Origin: Aphanocapsa sp. GSE-SYN-MK-11-07L
GTDB lineage: Bacteria; Cyanobacteriota; Cyanobacteriia; Thermosynechococcales; Thermosynechococcaceae
Reading direction: 5' to 3'
Assembly: GCA_019359715.1 (NCBI GenBank)
Contig: JAHHGS010000083.1
Coordinates: 1 to 64,000, forward strand
DNA length: 64,000 bases
Both the position numbers and the translations under genes were made by a program. The notes beneath the pieces are model-generated. The model ran no database searches. It saw only the letters and a list, made by a program, of their open reading frames with translations, and was not told where the DNA came from. Shown here piece by piece: positions 25,002 through 31,465 of this stretch. Position 1 is the stretch's first letter. The number at the start of each line of letters is the position of its first letter.

Positions 25002-26957
25002 GTGATCGACCATCTCATTGCCAATCGCTATCGTGTTTTAAAGCGAATCTTTACGACTGAAGGTTACGCTCAGCTCTACATCGCTGAAGATACCGGGCAA
25101 CTAGGTCAGCCGCTGTGCATCATTGAGCATTTTAACCTGGCTGACCTCGCGTATGTGGGGCTGAATATTGATTACTGGGTTAAAACTCAACTGGAAGCGC
25201 TGCAAGCCCTCAGCGCTCACACGCTGATTCCTGATTTACTCGATTATGTTCAGGCAGGTGAAGAGCTTTTTATTGTCAATCAATTTGTCGAAGGGCGCGC
25301 CCTCAAAATGGCGGTTGCGCCAGAGTATCGTTGGCCAGAAGCTCAAGTCATTAACTTGCTGGCAGAGATCCTCAACATTCTGGCTTTTGTGCATCAGCAG
25401 GGCATGATCCACGGCAATATCAAACTAGAGAGCATTGTCCGCCGTCAATCAGACTACAAACTGGCTTTAGTCGGGTTTAGTTTGGCGATGCAAACAAAAG
25501 CTCAAGCGGGTAGACAGCAGCGGCAGCTCTTAAAAGCTGCGGTTGCGACTGCCTCCAGATTTGAGACGACAACCGATCGCCAGCTTCACTCACTTTACGG
25601 CAATGACATTTACAGCTTGGGAATCGTTGGGATTCAAACCCTGACTGGCTTCAGCCATGAGCAAATTGATCAATTAGACCGCGATCCAGACACGGGCGCA
25701 ATTGGCTGGGCTGAGCACGCAGAGGTTAGCCCCGATCTAGAACAAATCCTCAATACAATGGTGCAGCCGCGCAGCCAGGATCGATATCAATCGGCAACAG
25801 AAGCGCTGCAAGCTTTACAGCACCTGCGCGGCTTTAATTTACCCGGACAATTTCCCCCCACCGGACTGAGTGATCGTCCTGATCGTCGAGCCAGACAGTC
25901 CATGTTTGGCCAATTGCTGAGTTCCGATCAACTGCTAGAAATTAATTCTCTTGCCCCTGGTCAGGCAATCCCGCAGACCACTCGCTTAAGGGCGCTGAGA
26001 TCGCAGCAAAAGCAGGAAATTCATCCCCTCAAACGCCCTGCAATTTTGATCGGTTTGGGCGCAATGGCAACGTTGTTGGCTGGGCTAGCGGCAACCCTGG
26101 CCAGCAACCCCAACCCCAATTGGCCTAGCGTGCTGGCCCAAGCTAGAGCGCAGCGAGCGGCCAATGATTTTCCGGGCTGTTTGAGCCAAGCGGGCAAAGT
26201 TCCATCCAGTTCCAGATTGTACGATGATGCCCAGGTATTAATCATTCAGTGTCAACTAGAACCCGCGCAAAAACTGGCGGCGGCGGGTCAATTGCCGCAG
26301 GCGATCGCGGCGTTGCTAAAAATTTCGCCTACTAGCCGTGCCTACAGGCAAGCACAGCAAGTTTTGGGTCAATGGTCAGATCGACTTCTGGTTAAGGCAA
26401 CAGACCACTACCGCAACGGCAACTTGGCAGCGGCGATCGGATTGGCCCAGAAAATCCCCTCGACTAGCTCCGTCAGGAAGCAGGCCCAAGAGGCGATCGC
26501 CCTTTGGCAACGCGAGTGGCGCACCAACTCAGACAATCTTGCCTTTGCTCGGCAAGCCCTTAGCCAGGGTAAGCAGCAGCAAGCCATTAGCTTGGCAAAT
26601 AGAGTAACGCTGCTCGGCCAGCCAGTGCCGGAGACTTCAGTCTACTGGCAACAACAGGTGAGTCCAATTCTTAAAACTGCTCGCACGGTGGCTGCAACTC
26701 CTAGCCCTAGTGCTGCGGTAACACCTAGCCCCAAACCAGAGGCGAGTCCGTCTCCCAAGCCACCTCCGCCTGTTACCAGTGATGCTCCGCCACCGCCAAG
26801 CCTAGACGATTCCCCGCCAGAGCCATCGGTTGATCTGACTGAACCCCCCGCGGCAACTTCCGAGCAGGGTTCAGCCGACCTGGCCAGTCCGACGCCCCAA
26901 AATAGTCCGGCGATCGCGGTTACAGAAGAAGCCCCTGCTCCCCCCGCCTCGCCCTAA
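25002..26957 (+). CDS. Ser/Thr kinase-like membrane protein lacking catalytic residues (pseudokinase)
   Basis: The start is GTG 25002 (reads MIDHLIANRYRV, the usual opening for cyanobacterial kinases). Residues 10-275 keep the kinase fold (NDIYSLGIVGIQTLTGF is the subdomain IX block), but the active-site residues are gone: the glycine loop reads TTEGYAQLY, the ATP-lysine position reads CIIEHF (Glu42 in place of Lys), the HRDxKxxN loop reads HGNIKLES (Asp replaced by Asn139), and DFG reads VGF (157-159). A membrane span follows at about 346-367, then helical repeats rich in ALxxG, then a proline-threonine tail. It probably acts as a binding or scaffold receptor. Confidence 0.8.
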   Translation: MIDHLIANRYRVLKRIFTTEGYAQLYIAEDTGQLGQPLCIIEHFNLADLAYVGLNIDYWVKTQLEALQALSAHTLIPDLLDYVQAGEELFIVNQFVEGRALKMAVAPEYRWPEAQVINLLAEILNILAFVHQQGMIHGNIKLESIVRRQSDYKLALVGFSLAMQTKAQAGRQQRQLLKAAVATASRFETTTDRQLHSLYGNDIYSLGIVGIQTLTGFSHEQIDQLDRDPDTGAIGWAEHAEVSPDLEQILNTMVQPRSQDRYQSATEALQALQHLRGFNLPGQFPPTGLSDRPDRRARQSMFGQLLSSDQLLEINSLAPGQAIPQTTRLRALRSQQKQEIHPLKRPAILIGLGAMATLLAGLAATLASNPNPNWPSVLAQARAQRAANDFPGCLSQAGKVPSSSRLYDDAQVLIIQCQLEPAQKLAAAGQLPQAIAALLKISPTSRAYRQAQQVLGQWSDRLLVKATDHYRNGNLAAAIGLAQKIPSTSSVRKQAQEAIALWQREWRTNSDNLAFARQALSQGKQQQAISLANRVTLLGQPVPETSVYWQQQVSPILKTARTVAATPSPSAAVTPSPKPEASPSPKPPPPVTSDAPPPPSLDDSPPEPSVDLTEPPAATSEQGSADLASPTPQNSPAIAVTEEAPAPPASP

Positions 26958-27017
26958 CCTCTGCCATCATCTAGCGTTCACGGTTCACCGATTCAAATTT
27001 GAGCAGCGAGGCATTGC

Positions 27018-27653
27018 GTGTCACTCCAAGTCATCTCTATTCCCCCGGCGAGTGGTCATGCCGCCCAAGCTGTGATTGTGATACTTCACGGTTGGGGAGC
27101 GAACGCGGCTGATTTAGCTCCTTTGGCAGAATTTTTGAATTTGCCAGACTATCAGTTTTATCTGCCGAATGCTCCTTGGCCCCATCCCCAGGTTGCGGGC
27201 GGACTAATGTGGTACGACCTCTGGCAAAATCAGCAAGGGTTACCAGAAAGCCGTCACCATCTCAAAACTTGGCTGACGGACTTACCCAGCTTGACCGGAT
27301 TGCCCCTCAAACAGACTGTTTTAGCAGGGTTTTCTCAGGGTGGGGCAATGACCTTAGATGTGGGGCTAAATTTGCCTCTAGCTGGCCTGATTAGCTGGAG
27401 CGGCTATTTGCATGCACCAGTCTTCGGCTCTGCTGTCTCAGAAGGAATCGCCAACTCCGCATATCCACCAGTCTTGATGGTGCATGGTCGGCAAGATGCG
27501 GTTGTTCCCCTCGCTTTGGCTCACCAAGCTCAGGCTAGCCTGAATCTAGCCGGAGTCTCAGTCCAATACCATGAGTTTGAGATCGGGCATGAGATTCTAC
27601 CAGACGTTCTTTCCCTCAGTCGTGAATTCATTCAAACCGTGCTGGGCCGCTGA
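27018..27653 (+). CDS. Alpha/beta-hydrolase carboxylesterase (phospholipase/carboxylesterase family)
   Basis: The start is GTG 27018. The 211-residue enzyme has the oxyanion-hole HGWGANAADL, the nucleophile elbow GFSQGG (Ser in a GxSxGG context), an aspartate in VHGRQDAVVP and the catalytic histidine in FEIGHEILP. This order matches the acyl-protein-thioesterase/YpfH family. It hydrolyses esters or thioesters of short or medium acyl chains; the true substrate is unknown. It lies between the pseudokinase gene and the convergent phoU gene, nine bases from the latter. Confidence 0.85.
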   Translation: MSLQVISIPPASGHAAQAVIVILHGWGANAADLAPLAEFLNLPDYQFYLPNAPWPHPQVAGGLMWYDLWQNQQGLPESRHHLKTWLTDLPSLTGLPLKQTVLAGFSQGGAMTLDVGLNLPLAGLISWSGYLHAPVFGSAVSEGIANSAYPPVLMVHGRQDAVVPLALAHQAQASLNLAGVSVQYHEFEIGHEILPDVLSLSREFIQTVLGR

Positions 27654-27662
27654 GCCGGAGCG

Positions 27663-28331
27663 CTACTTGCGCTCACCCGTCACAATGTAGGCGACGCGCT
27701 GCCCAATGTTTGTAGCATGGTCTGCCATCCGTTCGAGGTGACGAATCACCAACACCATCAGTAAAATTGGCTCAATTGACCCCTCAACCGTCGTTTTGTG
27801 AGCCAGTTGTTCGTACAGAAACTGATAGTCGGCATCAACCGCATCATCTTTCACCTTCACCTGTAAGCCTGACTCGGCATCTAGGTCGGTCAGGGCAGCC
27901 AAACTCATGACCAGCATGGCCTGACAGCGCTCTGACATTGCATTCGCTCGCTCCATGCACTGGAGAGCCGGGTACATAAATAAACGAACGGCAATTTCGC
28001 CGATATCTTTGGCATAGTCGCCAATCCGCTCTAGGTCTTTCACAAGCTGCATCAGTGTGCTCAATAACCGCAGATCGCGGGCGACCGGCCCCTCAAGCGT
28101 AATTAACTTAACGCAGTCCAGCTCAATTTGGCGATAGAGCTGGTCAATTTGCTTATCTTGTTTGGCAATTTGACCAGCGGCAGTTAGGTTTCGCTCGAAC
28201 AAAGACTGATGAGCCAGCCAAAACGAATTTTCCACCAAAGCTCCCATCCGTAAAACATCGGCTTGAATCCGCTTTACCTGCCGATCAAATTGGAGCCGAA
28301 TCGGCTTAGGATTAGGAGTTTCAAATGTCAT
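27663..28331 (-). CDS. phoU: Phosphate signalling complex regulator PhoU
   Basis: The 222-residue protein is two PhoU helical domains in tandem. Characteristic blocks are RMGALVENSFWLAHQSL, DRLYRQIELDCV-like and LRLLSTLMQLVKDLERIGDYAKDIGEIA in the first domain, and LVIRHLERMADHATNIGQRVAYIVTG in the second. The E/DxxxD metal-binding repeats that coordinate iron or zinc clusters are kept (LERIGDYAKD and LERMADHATN). It represses the phosphate two-component system and controls Pst uptake when phosphate is ample. No pst or phoBR-type (sphSR) genes are present in this window. Confidence 0.95.
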   Translation of the reverse strand: MTFETPNPKPIRLQFDRQVKRIQADVLRMGALVENSFWLAHQSLFERNLTAAGQIAKQDKQIDQLYRQIELDCVKLITLEGPVARDLRLLSTLMQLVKDLERIGDYAKDIGEIAVRLFMYPALQCMERANAMSERCQAMLVMSLAALTDLDAESGLQVKVKDDAVDADYQFLYEQLAHKTTVEGSIEPILLMVLVIRHLERMADHATNIGQRVAYIVTGERK

Positions 28332-28852
28332 GAGAGCGATAAAACTATTAGTTAAAAGTTAAAAATTGCAGTCCCAGATAGTTAACACTCTAACCTCACT
28401 CTTTGGGATTGAAGCAGATCGAAAAATAGGATTAGGCAGAACTTAGGAGATTTCTGGCAAAAAAGTTAGCCGCTGGCTTCGACTACGCTCAGCCAGCCGT
28501 GCCCTGAGCGCAGCCGAAACCAGCCGTGCCCTGAGCGCAGTCGAAGGGCACGGCTCGAAGGGTAAAATCTTTCTAAGAAATCTCCTCAATCGGCTATTAA
28601 CTTTGGCTAGATCATATAGCCTGATGATTTGAGCGCTAAACACAATCTTGCCCCCGATCGACAATGGCGATCGATGACTGGTCTAGTATGGAGGGGTGAC
28701 GTGGATCAGCCATGCATAGGTAGACGTGGGGATCTTCAAGGATTTTCAGGCGGAGCAAATTTGACCTCTAAAATACCTTCTTAGTAGCGCCAATCGCTGA
28801 CAGTCGGGCATTTGTCGATATTTTTTAAGAGCCGTCCCTTTGGCAAACCTGC
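28332..28852. other. 521-base intergenic region with dispersed palindromic repeats
   Basis: This gap lies between divergent phoU and the gene at 28853. It contains a block of tandem 26-base repeats and matching inverted copies (28475-28562, listed separately). A 74-codon frame on the minus strand through the repeats is an artefact of their sequence. AT-rich stretches near 28346-28372 in front of phoU hold two TTTAACT half-sites. Beyond about 28600 I see no further structure. Confidence 0.6.
28475..28562. repeat. Dispersed repeat cluster with TGCCCTGAGCGCAG core
   Basis: Two copies of a 26-base unit, CCAGCCGTGCCCTGAGCGCAG then YCGAA, lie head to tail at 28493-28518 and 28520-28545. A partial copy precedes them (GGCTTCGACTACGCTCAGCC, 28475-28494, in inverted sense), and GGGCACGGCTCGAAGGG follows (28546-28562) as an inverted half. 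The core CCTTCGACTGCGCTCAGGGCACGGC is a common dispersed repeat in cyanobacteria and other phyla (general knowledge). It can fold into several alternative stem-loops and is non-coding. Confidence 0.85.
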
Positions 28853-29623
28853 ATGTTCTCCCAGTTCCAAAGTCGATATCCAGCCGGTAGCCTGACCAGT
28901 GAATTGTTGCAAATTCATGAGGGCAGTTTTGTTGTGCGGGTCACGTTGCAGGTTGGGGGTGCAGCATTGGCAACCGGCATGGCAGCCGCTTCGACAATTG
29001 AGGAGGCGGAAGATCAGGCTCGCCTCCGGGCACTAGGAGTTTTGGGGATTTATCCGTCTGGATCAAGCTATCAGACGCAAGCTCAATTGATGGCAGCCGA
29101 TGAAGATTTTTCATCAGACCCACCTGCTCGCCTGAATCCGGCTAGAAATCGCGCTTCAACCTTTCGGGCAGCTCGTGATCAGCAAGCGCAACCAGATCAA
29201 CAAGCAGAATGGGAATTTCCATCGACTAATTTTGAGCCTGAGCTAGACGATCATTTATTTAGGCCAGCCGAGCCGCCTGGCTCAAATGGGGGACGGCAAG
29301 GTCTGCCCAAACACAGTCTCGATCCGTCTGAAATCGCTGCTCAAGAATCAGCTCAGCCAGAAAAGCGGAAACCTGCCCGCGATCGCAGCAGTGCTGCCAA
29401 GCCGATGATGGCAACCCCTGAGCCAGCCCCCTTAGACCTTTCTGACATCATTGCTCAAACCAGTGTGGAACTCAAACGCTTGGGCTGGAATGAATCTCAG
29501 GGACGTAGCCACTTGCAGCGGGCCTATGGTAAGCGATCGCGCCAGCAGCTAACCGATGATGAACTCTTGGATTTTCTCCAGTATTTACAGCATGAGTCCT
29601 CACCGGAAGAACCCTCGTTCTAA
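28853..29623 (+). CDS. Conserved protein with Rad52/dsRBD-like N-terminal segment
   Basis: The 256-residue protein has three parts. The N-terminal 65 residues read FVVRVTLQVGGAALATGMAAAS then TIEEAEDQARLRALGVLGI, a strand-strand-helix pattern like that of Rad52/ERF-type or double-stranded nucleic-acid-binding folds. Residues 70-195 are disordered and charged. The end, residues 200-250, reads ELKRLGWNESQGRSHLQR then AYGKRSRQQLTDDELLDFLQYL, a helical motif shared, as I recall, with cyanobacterial Rad52-like proteins. A role in single-strand annealing or RNA/DNA binding is an inference, not an assignment. Confidence 0.6.
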   Translation: MFSQFQSRYPAGSLTSELLQIHEGSFVVRVTLQVGGAALATGMAAASTIEEAEDQARLRALGVLGIYPSGSSYQTQAQLMAADEDFSSDPPARLNPARNRASTFRAARDQQAQPDQQAEWEFPSTNFEPELDDHLFRPAEPPGSNGGRQGLPKHSLDPSEIAAQESAQPEKRKPARDRSSAAKPMMATPEPAPLDLSDIIAQTSVELKRLGWNESQGRSHLQRAYGKRSRQQLTDDELLDFLQYLQHESSPEEPSF

Positions 29624-29860
29624 AGTCCAATTCAGGTTCTCTCACCCAGCCAGGTGAAAACTCTGGCTGTTGCCGGATCCGCTCAGATTTCGGTATATCC
29701 ACGGTTTCAACTTCATCCCCTTTTCTCGTTTACTAAAGAGAGTAATGTTGTCTGTTCTGTAATTACTAGCTGTGCTCTGCTTTTATTGCTCGATCGCTAC
29801 TGACAAGATTTATCATGGGCCAGTGGCCCTGACTGGCAGCATTTTTAGTGAGTGTGTGCA

Positions 29861-31444
29861 ATGAGTTACTGCCTAAATCCAGCCTGCACTAGCCCAGAAA
29901 ATGCTGACGTACTTAAGTTTTGTCAGTCCTGTGGCACTCAAATCCTCCTGCGCGATCGCTATCAAGCGAGTCGAATTCTAGGGAGAGGCGGTTTCGGCAC
30001 CACCTTTTTGGCCGTTGACCAAGGCTTACCAGGGCAACCCACCTGTGTGATTAAGCAATTGCGCCCGGTGGTGACTGCCCCCCACATTTTAGAGATGGCG
30101 CGATCGCTGTTTCAGCGCGAAGCGACCACCCTCGGTAAAATTGGCAACCATCCTCAACTGCCCCGGCTGCTGGACTACTTCGAGCTAGAGCAAGAATTTT
30201 ATTTGATTCAGGAATATGTCAGCGGTGCAACCCTGCAACAAGAGGTGAAACGCTCTGGGCCGCTGAGTGAAGCTGCCACGAAGCAAGTTTTGCGAGAAGT
30301 GCTGCCAATTCTGGACTATTTGCACGGCAACGAGGTGATTCATCGTGATATTAAGCCTGCGAATCTGATTCGGCGCAATATTGATAATCGGTTCGTGCTG
30401 ATTGACTTTGGTGCGGTCAAAGATCAGGTTAATCAGGCGATGGCTGACAACCCAGAAGAGCACAGCACACTGACGGCTTTCGCAGTGGGGACACCTGGGT
30501 TTGCGCCGCCTGAACAAATGGCAATGCGCCCAGTCTATTCGAGCGATCTTTACGCTTTGGGCGTTACCTGCTTGTACTTGCTCACAGGTAAATCTCCCAA
30601 GGATCTCAATTACGATCCGGTTACAGGTGAATTGCTCTGGCGAGATTTTGTCAAGGTCAGCAGCCATTTCTCTAGTATTTTGACCAAGATGCTAGAAGTC
30701 TCAGTCCGCCATCGCTACCAGTCGGCGGCTGAAATTTTGCGCGTTTTAGACCTAGAGTCTCAGGCTCAGCAGCTCTCTCAGGAGATGGCGAGTCAGGCTG
30801 GAGAACCCGCTCGCTCTGCCTTTGCTGCACCTCGGGCTGCTTCGCCAGCCAGTCGCTCGGCAGGAGCAATTCGATCGCAGCAGGCTCGCTTAGAAGCATC
30901 GGGACTAACGCGAATTACGCCGCATCAGCCGCCTAGTAATCGCCCCGGCGCAGTGCCTGGCACTCGAACAACTTTGCGCCAAGGGGCGATCGCCGCCACG
31001 ACGGTTCCGCAACGAGAGCACTTAGATGCTTTTCAGTTAGTGACGGCCTATAACAAGGGCCGGCGAGACTTTACCAACCTGACCTTGCCGAATTTGGTGC
31101 TTCGCAAAGCCAATTTAGTAGAATCGATTTTTCACCAAGCTCAGCTCGCCAACGCCGACTTGCGGGGCGCTAACTTGTACAACGTCAATTTTGGGCGAGC
31201 CAATTTGAATAAGGCTAATCTGAAGGACTGCAATCTGGCTAGAGCATATCTCAGCTTTGCTGACCTAGAAGGTGCTGACCTGCGCGGGGCCGACCTGACC
31301 CACGCCTCGTTGAGTAATGCCAACCTGCGCGGAGCCAATCTCTGCGGTGCAAATCTAACCGGGGCAACCATCAGCGAGGAGCAATTAGCCCAATCCCGCA
31401 CCAACTGGACAACAACCTTACCCCACGGCAGGCGATCGCGTTGA
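29861..31444 (+). CDS. Ser/Thr protein kinase with N-terminal Cys motif and pentapeptide repeats
   Basis: The start is ATG 29861 (the frame also has GTG 29852). Of 527 residues, 1-25 hold a zinc-ribbon-like CLNPACT...CQSCG. The kinase domain (34-300) is intact: GRGGFG (41-46), Lys65 in CVIKQL, HRDIKPAN (161-168) and DFG (182-184). After a Ser/Ala-rich linker, about 100 residues form pentapeptide repeats (A(D/N)L(R/x)GA units such as ANLRGANLCGAN). This architecture is that of SpkB-type kinases of cyanobacteria, implicated in oxidative stress. It is the nearest active kinase to the FHA proteins and the pseudokinase. Confidence 0.9.
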   Translation: MSYCLNPACTSPENADVLKFCQSCGTQILLRDRYQASRILGRGGFGTTFLAVDQGLPGQPTCVIKQLRPVVTAPHILEMARSLFQREATTLGKIGNHPQLPRLLDYFELEQEFYLIQEYVSGATLQQEVKRSGPLSEAATKQVLREVLPILDYLHGNEVIHRDIKPANLIRRNIDNRFVLIDFGAVKDQVNQAMADNPEEHSTLTAFAVGTPGFAPPEQMAMRPVYSSDLYALGVTCLYLLTGKSPKDLNYDPVTGELLWRDFVKVSSHFSSILTKMLEVSVRHRYQSAAEILRVLDLESQAQQLSQEMASQAGEPARSAFAAPRAASPASRSAGAIRSQQARLEASGLTRITPHQPPSNRPGAVPGTRTTLRQGAIAATTVPQREHLDAFQLVTAYNKGRRDFTNLTLPNLVLRKANLVESIFHQAQLANADLRGANLYNVNFGRANLNKANLKDCNLARAYLSFADLEGADLRGADLTHASLSNANLRGANLCGANLTGATISEEQLAQSRTNWTTTLPHGRRSR

Positions 31445-31465
31445 TCAGAAAATCATGCGCAACAA

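Noticed and set aside
28350-28367. Two TTTAACT half-sites in front of phoU resembling a Pho box
   Set aside because: They lie within 20-40 bases of the start codon and match the CTTAACCT consensus only partly; too weak to call.
28443-28664. A 73-codon minus-strand frame rich in ALRARL
   Set aside because: It is a translation of the dispersed palindromic repeat, not a gene.
30185-30667. A 160-codon minus-strand frame across the kinase gene
   Set aside because: It lies wholly inside a well-supported kinase gene with intact motifs; it is a shadow frame.
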